From positions 1-52,662 of the forward strand of contig URBH01000008.1 in the NCBI GenBank assembly GCA_900546075.1: a DNA stretch of 52,662 nucleotides, in the 5' to 3' direction. Positions within the stretch are counted from its first letter, which is position 1. Every line of letters begins with the position of its first letter. The stretch is from an uncultured Eubacteriales bacterium. GTDB lineage: Bacteria > Bacillota > Clostridia > Oscillospirales > Oscillospiraceae. Shown here one piece after another: positions 1-7,170 of the stretch. The notes under the pieces were generated by a model. The model made no database searches, was not told the origin of the DNA, and worked only from the letters and a program-made list of their open reading frames with translations. The position numbers and the translations under genes are program-made.

Positions 1-57
1 CGTAAATTTTTCTACCCCTCAGAATTAAAATGTCCTTGACATGGGGTACACTTCAAA

Positions 58-143
58 GTGACTGAGAGGGCATTGCACCCTGGTATACCCTCTCCGTCCT
101 CGCTTCGCTCGTCCACCTCTCCCAAAGGGAGAGGCAAGGGGTG
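58..143. repeat. Short palindromic element, gene-less relative of the DUF559 element
   Basis: The left part (58-70, GTGACTGAGAGGG) and right part (87-143, from ACCCTCTCCGTCCTCGC through the palindrome CCTCTCCCAAAGGGAGAGG to AGGGGTG) match the left and right ends of the DUF559-carrying element at 31844-32314 with only a few mismatches. Only about 16 bases lie between them here, where the longer element has a gene. The outermost left palindrome of the long copy is missing. This looks like an internally deleted, MITE-like derivative. It sits 3' of the SipL-like gene, beyond that gene's terminal hairpin. No ORF is present in positions 1-213. Confidence 0.7.
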
Positions 144-182
144 CAGTTCATTATCCCACTGCATCTGTTAACTGGCTAATGC

Positions 183-202
183 GCCCCGGCGTTTGCCGGG
201 GC
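183..202 (-). terminator. Hairpin downstream of the SipL-like gene
   Basis: GCCCCGGC, loop GTTT, GCCGGGGC forms a perfect 8-bp stem that starts 11 bases after the stop codon of the minus-strand gene ending at 214. There is no good U-tract after it, so it may be an mRNA 3'-end stabiliser or a weak intrinsic terminator. Confidence 0.5.
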
Positions 203-213
203 GGGCACCTTGC

Positions 214-1713
214 TTATGATACGGGAATCAGCAGCATCTGCCCTGCCGCCGGTTCCTCCTGAATACCGTTTGCCTTGCGGATGGCGTCCACAGTGGAGCC
301 GCTTTCCTTGGCGATGTCCCACAGGCTGCCGTTTCCCGCTCTGCGCAGAATCAGGGACGGCCGGTTCGCGTCCGGCTCCTTTTCCTCCCCCAGCTCCACG
401 TCGGTGATCATGGAAAAGCCCCGGCTGCTTTCCGACGTCATTTCCAGAGGAACTTCCCCCTTCACGGTCACGCTGCCATTTCCAAGGCTGGCCTGCATCT
501 GTTCCGGCGGCATGGGGATCGCCGTGATCACGGTGTTTTCGTCCGCGTTCAGGACGCACTGCCCTTCCCAGCGGGTCGTGGCGGAATGGAGGATGCCGTC
601 CTCGCCGTAGTACAGCACCAAAAACGAGCCGGGAATCTCCATTTCCACGCCCTTCTGAGTCCTGCGCTGCCGGGGGAAGTCCACGAGAAAGCTGACGTCC
701 ACCGTCAGGTTGGCCTCTGCGGGGATGCTCTGTTCGCCGTAGACGCTCTCCCGGCGGCTTTCCAGAATGGCGGGGACTTCCAGCTGCTCCGTTTGCGTGG
801 ACAGCTCCCGCCCCGGGCTGTAGGCGTCCTCCGCCAGGGTCAGCATTTCCCGGTCGGAAATCAGATACTGCCCCACAACGCCGCATTTTAAGCGCATATG
901 TCCCTCGTCGTCCACTTCCAGCTCCAGGCTGGTGGGGCTTAGCAGAATGTCCGCCTGGGCGTCGCCGCTGTGTTCCCCCGACAGGTCTGCCAGCTGGGAA
1001 AAGGGCAGCTCAAAGTCCCATCCGTGGAGCTGTCCCTCCTCGGAGCGGTAAAGCACGTGGAGGTTCCCGTTTCCCCGGAACACCACCTTGTTGGAAAGCA
1101 CCTTTTTCTCCGTCACCTTGGGGTGCAGGCAATAGTAAACCAGCTTCTCAGGCAATGGGCTTGACTCGGGAAGCGTCAGCTCTTCGTCCAGCACAAAGGC
1201 CTTTTCCCCGGCTTCTCTTGGCATTCTGACCGGGTAGCTGCTTGTCAGCAGCTCCACGCCCTCAATCGGTTCCGCCGGGGCGGCGATTTCCGCGGTCTTC
1301 GGCACACAGGCCTCCGCCATGGCAGCGGCACCCACGCGCACCATCAGCTTCCGGGCGGACACCGACCGGGCGTCCACGAACCGGGTGAGGCACTGGATGC
1401 GGATGCTCCCCTCCTCCGTCCGTTCGGGCAGATCCCACTTCATCTGGAAGGGAATCCAGCCGTCGATGCACCGCTCCTCGCTGCCATCCTCCGGCGCGTA
1501 GAGAATCCAGACCATCATCCCGCCGGAAAAGGAGACGCTGTCGCTGCGCCATTCCTTCCCCCGGAGGATGGTCTGCCCCCAGGCGGCAAGGACTCTACCA
1601 ATGTCCGGCATCCCGTCGGGCAGCTTGATCTCCTGGGTCTGCTCCACATTCTGAACCTCCCGCAGCACCGTTTCCAGGCAGGGGCAGGCGGATTTCTGAA
1701 ACTCAAATTCCAA
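214..1713 (-). CDS. SPOCS (DUF3794) and LysM domain protein, SipL-like spore coat morphogenesis factor
   Basis: This 499-residue protein has a C-terminal LysM module (about residues 452-498, from GSLWDIAKESGSTVDAIRKA to MLLIPVS) after a long beta-rich region of DUF3794/SPOCS type. The arrangement and length match Clostridioides difficile SipL (functional counterpart of Bacillus SpoVID), which binds SpoIVA and attaches the coat to the forespore. The start is TTG (1711-1713), preceded by AAGGAG nine bases upstream; no better ATG exists. No transmembrane segment or signal peptide is visible, as expected for a mother-cell cytosolic protein. The gene lies at the end of the liv gene row but beyond a strong terminator, so it should have its own promoter, probably sigma-E dependent; I could not identify that promoter securely. 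spoIVA, encoding the expected partner, is at 32.9 kb. Confidence 0.8.
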   Translation of the reverse strand: MEFEFQKSACPCLETVLREVQNVEQTQEIKLPDGMPDIGRVLAAWGQTILRGKEWRSDSVSFSGGMMVWILYAPEDGSEERCIDGWIPFQMKWDLPERTEEGSIRIQCLTRFVDARSVSARKLMVRVGAAAMAEACVPKTAEIAAPAEPIEGVELLTSSYPVRMPREAGEKAFVLDEELTLPESSPLPEKLVYYCLHPKVTEKKVLSNKVVFRGNGNLHVLYRSEEGQLHGWDFELPFSQLADLSGEHSGDAQADILLSPTSLELEVDDEGHMRLKCGVVGQYLISDREMLTLAEDAYSPGRELSTQTEQLEVPAILESRRESVYGEQSIPAEANLTVDVSFLVDFPRQRRTQKGVEMEIPGSFLVLYYGEDGILHSATTRWEGQCVLNADENTVITAIPMPPEQMQASLGNGSVTVKGEVPLEMTSESSRGFSMITDVELGEEKEPDANRPSLILRRAGNGSLWDIAKESGSTVDAIRKANGIQEEPAAGQMLLIPVS

Positions 1714-1775
1714 GTTGGATCACTCCTTATCCCACGTTGTCGATACAGTCTATTCAACGCGGGACAAGTTTATGA

Positions 1776-1925
1776 CTATCTTCTTTTCATGATACAAAAT
1801 CCCAGCGCCAGAAGCGCGATCCCGCCGCAGCAGCAGACGAACCAGCTGGAAACGCAATGCCCCAGAATCAGCCCCAGTCCGAAAAACAGGCAGCAGCACC
1901 CATGCAGGTGGTTTTTCCGGCACAT
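1776..1925 (-). CDS. Small Cys-rich two-helix membrane protein (49 aa), unrecognised
   Basis: The ORF starts with ATG at 1923-1925 and ends with TAG at 1776-1778, giving 49 residues. It begins MCRKNHLHG, has two hydrophobic stretches (about 12-25 and 28-46), two CCC clusters (residues 10-12 and 31-33), further Cys at 2, 24 and 44, and a basic end (KRR). The amino-acid pattern is unlike random translation of this GC-rich DNA. Its only Shine-Dalgarno candidate (GGGGGTG, 1931-1937) lies inside the 3' arm of the livF terminator, and the ATG directly follows that terminator's U-tract. Expression would therefore need readthrough or a promoter overlapping the terminator. No function can be assigned. 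Confidence 0.5.
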   Translation of the reverse strand: MCRKNHLHGCCCLFFGLGLILGHCVSSWFVCCCGGIALLALGFCIMKRR

Positions 1926-1959
1926 AAAAACACCCCCTGCTTATCCTATGCAGGGGGTG
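1926..1959 (-). terminator. Intrinsic terminator of the liv operon
   Basis: A perfect 10-bp stem (CACCCCCTGC at 1931-1940 with GCAGGGGGTG at 1950-1959, 9-nt loop) is followed on the minus strand by five T residues. It begins 8 bases after the livF stop codon. Confidence 0.9.
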
Positions 1960-1967
1960 CCAGAGAA

Positions 1968-2666
1968 TTAACCGCCGAGGTAGGCCTTCTTCACCGCGTC
2001 GGAGCTGGCAAGCTCCGCGCCGGTGCCGCTTAGGGTAATGCTGCCGGTTTCCAGAACGTAGGCGCGGTCGGCGATTTGCAGCGCCTTCCGGGCGTTCTGC
2101 TCCACGAGAAGAATCGTGGTGCCGGCCTTGTGCAGCTCCTTGATGATGTCAAAGATCTGATCGACCAGAATGGGCGCAAGACCCATGGACGGCTCGTCCA
2201 GCATCATGAGCTTAGGATGGCTCATCAGGGCGCGGGACATGGCCAGCATCTGCTGCTCGCCGCCGGAAAGGGTTCCCGCGATCTGCTTTCGCCGCTCCTT
2301 TAAGCGGGGGAAGTAGTTGAACACCGTCTCCAAGTCCTCCTGGGACACGTCCTTTTTGATGTAAGCGCCCATTTCCAGGTTCTCCTGAACCGTCATCTGC
2401 TGGAAAATCCGCCGTCCTTCCGGGACGTGGGCCAGGCCGGTGCGCAGAAGCTTATAGGCCTCCACATGGGTGATATCCTGGTCAAAGAAGCGGATGGAGC
2501 CGCTGCGGGGGTGCATCAGGCCGGAAACCGTCTTCAGAATGGTGGACTTGCCCGCGCCGTTGGCGCCGATCAGCGCCACGATCTCGCCCTCGCCGACCTC
2601 AAAGGACACGCCCTTCACCGCGTGGATCGCGCCGTAATACACGTGCATGTCTTCAATTTTCAGCAT
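1968..2666 (-). CDS. livF: Branched-chain amino acid ABC transporter ATP-binding protein LivF
   Basis: LivF is one of the two ATPases that drive high-affinity uptake of Leu/Ile/Val through the LivHM channel. The 232-residue protein shows Walker A GANGAGKST, the ABC signature LSGGEQQ, Walker B LMMLDEP followed by SMGLAP (typical of LivF), and the switch motif LLVEQN. The start MLKIEDM (2664-2666) is chosen because GGAGGGG precedes it; an upstream in-frame extension has no family similarity. The start overlaps the 3' end of livG by 14 bases, consistent with translational coupling. It is the last gene of livJHMGF and is followed by a strong terminator. Confidence 0.95.
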   Translation of the reverse strand: MLKIEDMHVYYGAIHAVKGVSFEVGEGEIVALIGANGAGKSTILKTVSGLMHPRSGSIRFFDQDITHVEAYKLLRTGLAHVPEGRRIFQQMTVQENLEMGAYIKKDVSQEDLETVFNYFPRLKERRKQIAGTLSGGEQQMLAMSRALMSHPKLMMLDEPSMGLAPILVDQIFDIIKELHKAGTTILLVEQNARKALQIADRAYVLETGSITLSGTGAELASSDAVKKAYLGG

Positions 2667-3510
2667 CTGCTTTCCCCTCCTCTTTGCCAAGGTAGGCCTC
2701 GATGACCGCGGGATTCGCCTGAATCTCCTCAGGGGTTCCCTTCGCAATGATCCGGCCGTAATTCACCACGGCGATGGCCTCACACACGTTCATAACCAGG
2801 TTCATGTCATGCTCAATCAGGAAAATGGCAACGTGGAAGGTATCCCGGATCCGCCGTATCTGATGCATCAGCTCGGCAGTCTCGCTGGGGTTCATGCCGG
2901 CAGCGGGTTCATCCAGCAGAATCACGGAAGGATTGGTCGCCAGCGCCCGGACAATCTCCAGCCGGCGCTGAACGCCATAGGGCAGGCTTCCCGCCTTCTC
3001 GTTGGCATGTTCCGCAAGCCCCATGAAATCCAGCAGCTCCATGGCCTTCTCATTGGCGCGCTTCTCGGCCTTGAAGTAGCCGGGCAGGTGCAGAACGCTT
3101 GAGAAGAAGGAGCACCTCATGGAATTGTGCAGGCCGACCTTGACGTTATCCAGAACGGTCATGTCCGTAAACAGGCGGATATTCTGGAAGGTTCGGGCAA
3201 TGCCCAGCTTGTTGACTTTGTATACCGGCATTCCCTTGATGTCGATGCCGTTGACCAGCACGGAGCCGCGGGTGGGCTGATAGACGCCGGTGAGCAGATT
3301 GAAAATGGTGGTCTTGCCCGCGCCGTTGGGGCCGATCAGGCCGGAGATCTCGGTGGGGCCGATGGTAATGTTGAAGCTGTCCACAGCCGTCAGGCCGCCA
3401 AAGTCGATGCCCAGGTTTCGCACGTCCAGAACGGGCTGCTTACCCTGATCCTGCTCACGGACGAAGGTCACGGTGGGAACTTTCAGGATTTTCTTGGAAT
3501 AGTCATTCAT
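2653..3510 (-). CDS. livG: Branched-chain amino acid ABC transporter ATP-binding protein LivG
   Basis: This is the second ATPase of the branched-chain amino acid importer (285 residues, slightly longer than usual because of a 25-residue N-terminal extension). Walker A GPNGAGKTT, the long Q-loop region with ARTFQNIRLF, the signature-like LPYGVQRRLEI, Walker B VILLDEPAAGMNP and the switch LIEHDMNLVM are all of LivG type. The consensus LSGGQ is replaced by LPYGVQR, which is normal in LivG. It overlaps livM by 8 bases at its start and livF by 14 at its end. Confidence 0.95.
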   Translation of the reverse strand: MNDYSKKILKVPTVTFVREQDQGKQPVLDVRNLGIDFGGLTAVDSFNITIGPTEISGLIGPNGAGKTTIFNLLTGVYQPTRGSVLVNGIDIKGMPVYKVNKLGIARTFQNIRLFTDMTVLDNVKVGLHNSMRCSFFSSVLHLPGYFKAEKRANEKAMELLDFMGLAEHANEKAGSLPYGVQRRLEIVRALATNPSVILLDEPAAGMNPSETAELMHQIRRIRDTFHVAIFLIEHDMNLVMNVCEAIAVVNYGRIIAKGTPEEIQANPAVIEAYLGKEEGKADAEN

Positions 3511-4573
3511 TTGTCCCAGCCTCCTTCTTCTTGAAAATACCGACGGCCTTCTCGGAAACCACCGACCAGACTTCCTTTACCTTGGGCGACCAGGTAAACA
3601 GCATGACCAGAATCAGCACGATTGCGTACAGGATCATGCGGAAATCCTGTAGGCCGCGCATGGCCTCCGGCAGAACGTACAGCACCGTAGCGGAAATGAT
3701 GGAGCCGAGGATATTGCCCATGCCGCCCAGCACCACGAACACCAGAATGTTGATGGAGGTATTGAAATTGAACTTGGAGGCGATGAGGGAGGAATAATTC
3801 AGGCCGTACAGCGCCCCCGCCATGCCCGCCAGGAAGGCGGAGACTACGAAGGCCTTTAGCCGGAACGCCGTAACGTTGATGCCCACGGATTCCGCGGCGA
3901 TGCGGTTGTCCCGGACGGCCTTGATCGCCCGGCCTTCTTTGGAATTGATCAGATTCAGCACGACGAACAGCGTCACAAGAATCAGGGCAAAGCCAATGGG
4001 GAAGGTCGCCAGCTTGGCAACGCCGGTGGCGCCCATGGGGCCGTTGATGACCATGCTGCCGCCGTCGGCAAGCAGAGGCTTTTCGGTGCCGATTACGAAA
4101 TGAACGCCGTTGGCATCGCTGCCAACATACATATTGTTGATCAGGTTTTTCAGGATTTCGCCGAAGGCCAGCGTCACAATGGCGAGGTAGTCGCCTCGCA
4201 GGCGCATGACCGGCAGGCCGATGACGACGCCGAACAGTCCCGCCATCACGCCGCCGCAGACAATGGCGACGATCAGCAGCAGAACCTTGCTGGCAATGAC
4301 GGTCTTCAGCAGCGCCGCCACGATGATGCCGGTAAAGGCGCCCACCCCCATGAATCCGGCGTGACCCAGGCTCAGCTCACCGGAAATGCCCACCACCAGG
4401 TTCAGGGAAACGGCCAGAACGACGTAGGCACAGATGGGAACCAGGAAGCCTTCTACGGAACTGGAAAGCATATGGGATGCGGACAGCATCTGCATGATGA
4501 CAAAGCCCAGGATGACCACACCGTAGGTTACCAGATTCGTGCGGTGGCGCCCAATGTATTGTTTCAGTTTCAT
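3503..4573 (-). CDS. livM: Branched-chain amino acid ABC transporter permease LivM
   Basis: This polytopic inner-membrane permease (356 residues) pairs with LivH to form the channel. It begins MKLKQYIGRHRTN, has about ten hydrophobic segments, and contains the family blocks NLVVGISGELSLGHAGFMGVGA, MRLRGDYLAIVTLAFGEI and AVRDNRIAAESVGIN (EAA-like loop for contact with the ATPases). The start at 4571-4573 is preceded by GAGGTGA; the upstream in-frame ATG has no ribosome site and encodes an unrelated extension. It starts 10 bases after the livH stop. The last residues are charged (FKKKEAGTNE). Confidence 0.95.
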   Translation of the reverse strand: MKLKQYIGRHRTNLVTYGVVILGFVIMQMLSASHMLSSSVEGFLVPICAYVVLAVSLNLVVGISGELSLGHAGFMGVGAFTGIIVAALLKTVIASKVLLLIVAIVCGGVMAGLFGVVIGLPVMRLRGDYLAIVTLAFGEILKNLINNMYVGSDANGVHFVIGTEKPLLADGGSMVINGPMGATGVAKLATFPIGFALILVTLFVVLNLINSKEGRAIKAVRDNRIAAESVGINVTAFRLKAFVVSAFLAGMAGALYGLNYSSLIASKFNFNTSINILVFVVLGGMGNILGSIISATVLYVLPEAMRGLQDFRMILYAIVLILVMLFTWSPKVKEVWSVVSEKAVGIFKKKEAGTNE

Positions 4574-4583
4574 GGCACTCACC

Positions 4584-5465
4584 TCACACTTTCTCCTGCA
4601 CGTTCTTGCCCAGCAGTCCGGCGGGCTTGACGAGCAGAATGACAATCAGAACCAGAAATACGATGGCGTCGGAGAACTGGGTGGACAGGTACGCCTTGCT
4701 GAAGGTCTCAATGACGCCCAGAAGGATGCCGCCCAGCATTGCGCCGGGAATGGAGCCGATGCCGCCGAAGACCGCCGCGGTAAAGGCGCGGATACCGGGC
4801 ATGGAGCCGGTGGTGGGCATCAGGGTCGGCACGGTGGAGCAGAGCAGCACACCGGCGACGGCCGCCAGAGCGGAGCCAATGGCAAAGGTGACGGAAATGG
4901 TGCGGTTGACGTTGATGCCCATCAGCTGAGCCGCGTCCCGATCCTCGGACACCGCCCGCATGGACTTGCCCATTTTGGTTCTGTTTGTAAACACGGTCAG
5001 CCCGATCATGATGACGATGCAGGCCGCGACGGTCACGATCACTTCTCCCGTGATGGTCAGACCGCCGTTAAAGAGCACCAGGGGCTTTATGGCCACGATG
5101 CTCTTGAAGTTCTTTGGGGCAGACCCAAAAATCAGCTGGGCGGCATTTTGCAGGAAGTAGCTGACACCGATGGCGGTGATCAGCACCGCGAGACTCGGAA
5201 CGCCCCGCAGGGGCTTGTAGGCCAGTCCCTCGATCAGCACGCCCAGAAGCGTACACACGATGACGGCCGCCAGAACACCCACCGCCGGGGGAAGTCCCAG
5301 ATAGCTCGTTACGCAGTAGGACATATAAGCGCCCACCATGATCACGTCGCCGTGGGCGAAGTTCAGCATTCTGGCAATGCCGTACACCATGGTATAGCCC
5401 AGGGCGATGATGGCATACACCGAACCGATGCTGATGCCGTTAATCAGATACTGTAAAAAACTCAC
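4584..5465 (-). CDS. livH: Branched-chain amino acid ABC transporter permease LivH
   Basis: This is the first permease subunit of the Leu/Ile/Val importer (293 residues, eight or so membrane segments). Diagnostic blocks are LINGISIGSVYAIIALGYTMVYGI at the N terminus, MLNFAHGDVIMVGAYMSY, and the cytoplasmic loop MRAVSEDRDAAQLMGIN. The start is GTG at 5463-5465 with AGAGGA eight bases upstream; no in-frame ATG lies at the conserved N terminus. It is separated from livJ by 138 bases holding two stem-loops, a layout known from other liv operons where the binding protein is made in excess over the membrane subunits. Confidence 0.93.
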   Translation of the reverse strand: MSFLQYLINGISIGSVYAIIALGYTMVYGIARMLNFAHGDVIMVGAYMSYCVTSYLGLPPAVGVLAAVIVCTLLGVLIEGLAYKPLRGVPSLAVLITAIGVSYFLQNAAQLIFGSAPKNFKSIVAIKPLVLFNGGLTITGEVIVTVAACIVIMIGLTVFTNRTKMGKSMRAVSEDRDAAQLMGINVNRTISVTFAIGSALAAVAGVLLCSTVPTLMPTTGSMPGIRAFTAAVFGGIGSIPGAMLGGILLGVIETFSKAYLSTQFSDAIVFLVLIVILLVKPAGLLGKNVQEKV

Positions 5466-5508
5466 AACTGCATTCCTCTCTTTCCAACAACCTGTGACGA
5501 GGACACAC

Positions 5509-5577
5509 GCCTGTGTTCTTCTCACAGGCTGTCGGCATCCGTTTACGACCGGCAGCCGGACAGGGTTTCCCCTGTCC
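5509..5577 (-). promoter_or_regulatory. Two intercistronic stem-loops between livJ and livH
   Basis: GGACAGGG-TTTC-CCCTGTCC (5558-5577) is an 8-bp stem with a 4-nt loop; GCCTGTG-7 nt-CACAGGC (5509-5529) is a 7-bp stem. Neither is followed by a U-tract, so they are more likely mRNA processing or 3'-end protection structures. These would favour a livJ-only message over the full transcript. That role is inferred from position. Confidence 0.55.
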
Positions 5578-5603
5578 AGCCACCATTGGTTTGTTAATCG
5601 TGC

Positions 5604-6752
5604 TTATTCCGCGCTGACGTAAGTGCCGTCCTTGATCACAACGGCCATGGGGCTCTTGGAAACCTCACCGGTTGCCTTCCAGGTCATGCCCTTGCCGGTC
5701 AGGCCGTCATAGGTCATGGAGGTGAACTGGCCGACCAGGATGTCGTTGATCTCGGAAGCACTCATATCCGGGGTCACGCCGCCCGCGACGCAGGCCTGGT
5801 AGAGAGAGCAGATGACGTCGTAGGCATCGGCGGCGAACTGGTTGGGAACGATGCCGGTCTTCTCCTTGTATTTGGCAACGAAGGACTGGGTAGCCTCATC
5901 GGAAGCGTCGGCGGAGAAGGGGGTCAGGAGCATCAGACCCTCGGCCAGAGCAGGATCAAAGCCTTCCACGGCCAGGATGCCGTCCATGCCGTCGCAGCCG
6001 AAGAAGGTGGGGGCGTAGCCGATGGTATTGGCATAGGTCAGAACCTGAGCTGCCTCGGTGGCGTAGAAGGGCAGGAACACCAGGTCGCAGCCGGCGTCCT
6101 TGCACTTGGTCACCTGGGTGGTCAGGTCGGACTTGTTGTCGGCGGTGAAGGCTTCCACACAGGCAATGTTCAGGCCCTTGGCCTGCGCCTCGGCGGCGAA
6201 CTTCTCGTAAATGCCGGAGGAGTAGACGTCGGAGGAGTCGTAGATCACGCCGATGGTGCTGCCCAGGTCATGGGTCGCCATGTAGTCGGCGGAAGCGACG
6301 CCCTGGTTGGGGTCGGTGAAGCAGATCTGGAAGATGTTGTCGCCGTACTCAATGATGGAAGCGCCGGAGCCGGAGGGGGTCAGCATAAAGATCTTGTCGT
6401 TGGCGCACTCGGCGGCAACCACGTTGCAGGGGGCGGTGGTGACAGGGCCGGCCATGATCTGCATGCCCTTGCCCTTCAGGGCATTGTAGGCATTGGCAGC
6501 CTTCTCGGTGTCATGCTCGTCATCCTGGCATTTCAGCTCGAACTGCAGACCGCCCTTGGCGTTCACTTCCTCAACGGCAATTTCCATGCCGGCCTGAACG
6601 GCCGTACCGTAGACGGCGGCGCCGCCGGTCAGAGGGCCAGACATACCAATCTTGATTGCATCGGAACTCCCCGCAGCCTTCTTAGAGCCGCATCCGGTGA
6701 ACATTGCGGCTACCATCAGAGCAGCCATCAGCATAGCAAGTACTTTTTTCAT
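5604..6752 (-). CDS. livJ: Branched-chain amino acid ABC transporter substrate-binding lipoprotein
   Basis: This extracytoplasmic Leu/Ile/Val-binding protein (382 residues) is anchored as a lipoprotein. The N terminus MKKVLAMLMAALMVAAMFTGCGS carries a lipobox with Cys21. The mature part has the periplasmic-binding-protein type I fold with IKIGMSGPLTGGAAVYG, LTPSGSGASI and YDSSDVYSSG. I chose the ATG at 6750-6752 because AAGGAG lies eight bases upstream; a further in-frame ATG seven codons earlier (6773) has no ribosome site. Only about 30 bases separate this start from the U-tract of the upstream terminator, so there is no room for a separate promoter. Expression must come from the leader promoter at 7022-7050 by readthrough. 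Confidence 0.95.
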   Translation of the reverse strand: MKKVLAMLMAALMVAAMFTGCGSKKAAGSSDAIKIGMSGPLTGGAAVYGTAVQAGMEIAVEEVNAKGGLQFELKCQDDEHDTEKAANAYNALKGKGMQIMAGPVTTAPCNVVAAECANDKIFMLTPSGSGASIIEYGDNIFQICFTDPNQGVASADYMATHDLGSTIGVIYDSSDVYSSGIYEKFAAEAQAKGLNIACVEAFTADNKSDLTTQVTKCKDAGCDLVFLPFYATEAAQVLTYANTIGYAPTFFGCDGMDGILAVEGFDPALAEGLMLLTPFSADASDEATQSFVAKYKEKTGIVPNQFAADAYDVICSLYQACVAGGVTPDMSASEINDILVGQFTSMTYDGLTGKGMTWKATGEVSKSPMAVVIKDGTYVSAE

Positions 6753-6783
6753 GATAGTATTCTCCTTTTTCATTTCTTACTAT

Positions 6784-6845
6784 AAAAAAGCGGTTCGCCC
6801 AGGGCGTAACCGCTTCTTCATACCATGTGAAGCCCCGGTCACGCC
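6784..6845 (-). promoter_or_regulatory. Transcription attenuator: mutually exclusive antiterminator and terminator ahead of livJ
   Basis: Terminator (minus strand): AAGCGGTT (6815-6808) pairs with AACCGCTT (6795-6788), with an inner CGC/GCG stem, and is followed by six T residues (6789-6784). Antiterminator: GGCGTGACCG (6845-6836) pairs with CGGTTACGCC (6812-6803), 10 bp with one G-U pair. It is extended by CTTCA (6832-6828) with TGAAG (6820-6816) around a 7-nt loop. The two structures share the arm 6812-6803, so only one can form. The left antiterminator arm contains the stop codon of the leader ORF. A ribosome finishing the leader would mask it and permit termination, whereas one stalled on upstream Ile/Leu/Val codons would leave it free. 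Confidence 0.85.
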
Positions 6846-6997
6846 GCTGCTGCCAGCAGCAGTCGTACAACGCAAATGGACACCGCCAGAATCATGGCAG
6901 TGTCCAGGATGGGGCTAATTCGCGCAGAGGAACATGCCGCTGCCATGGTGCAGCGGGTAGAGCTGTAAGTGGTAGAAAACCGTGCCGTCATCGTCAT
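6839..6997 (-). CDS. Candidate leader peptide of the liv operon, rich in Ile/Leu/Val
   Basis: This is a 52-codon ORF with a strong AGGAGG just upstream (the second ATG, at 6991, has ideal 9-base spacing). The last third reads MILAVSICVVRLLLAAAA, so nine of the thirteen residues from ILAV to LLL are Ile, Leu or Val. The ORF lies about 20 bases after the predicted transcription start and its stop codon is inside the antiterminator arm. This is the architecture of ribosome-mediated attenuation as in enterobacterial ilv and leu leaders. The N-terminal half is Thr/Ser/Ala rich and not otherwise recognisable. An alternative reading as a small membrane protein is possible but does not explain the hairpins. 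Confidence 0.75.
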   Translation of the reverse strand: MTMTARFSTTYSSTRCTMAAACSSARISPILDTAMILAVSICVVRLLLAAAA

Positions 6998-7021
6998 GTA
7001 CCTCCTGAAGAATTTTAGCAT

Positions 7022-7050
7022 ATTGTATCCCACAGAAAGACATTTGTCAA
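7022..7050 (-). promoter_or_regulatory. Consensus SigA promoter of the liv leader transcript
   Basis: TTGACA (7050-7045), 17-bp spacer, TACAAT (7027-7022) on the minus strand. Transcription would start near 7015, leaving a very short 5' region before the leader ribosome site. Confidence 0.88.
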
Positions 7051-7109
7051 CGAGGAAAAGATTACAGAATCTTTTGCGTTTTCTCGCCTTTTTTGTGTAT
7101 AACGCACAA

Positions 7110-7163
7110 GGGAACCTCCGATGAAATCGCCGCCGGTCAGAGGTGATTTCATCAGAAGTTCCC
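7110..7163. repeat. Short palindromic repeat, relative of the element at 35376-35537
   Basis: The ends are inverted repeats: GGGAACCTCCGATGAAATCG at left and, read inward from the right, GGGAACTTCTGATGAAATCA. The same end sequence (GGGAA-CTCTGATGAAATCG) bounds the larger palindromic element at 35.4 kb. It lies 7 bases past the stop codon of the PBP gene and could serve as that gene's transcription end. Confidence 0.65.
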
Positions 7164-7170
7164 AAGGACA

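Noticed and set aside
52..143. CRISPR array or tRNA-like structure at the left edge
   Set aside because: No regularly spaced direct repeats and no cloverleaf; the palindromes match the DUF559 element instead.
6600..7050. T-box or CodY-type control of the liv operon
   Set aside because: No T-box bulge motif or specifier loop was seen in the short leader, which begins only about 20 bases before the leader ORF; the leader-peptide structure explains the terminator better.
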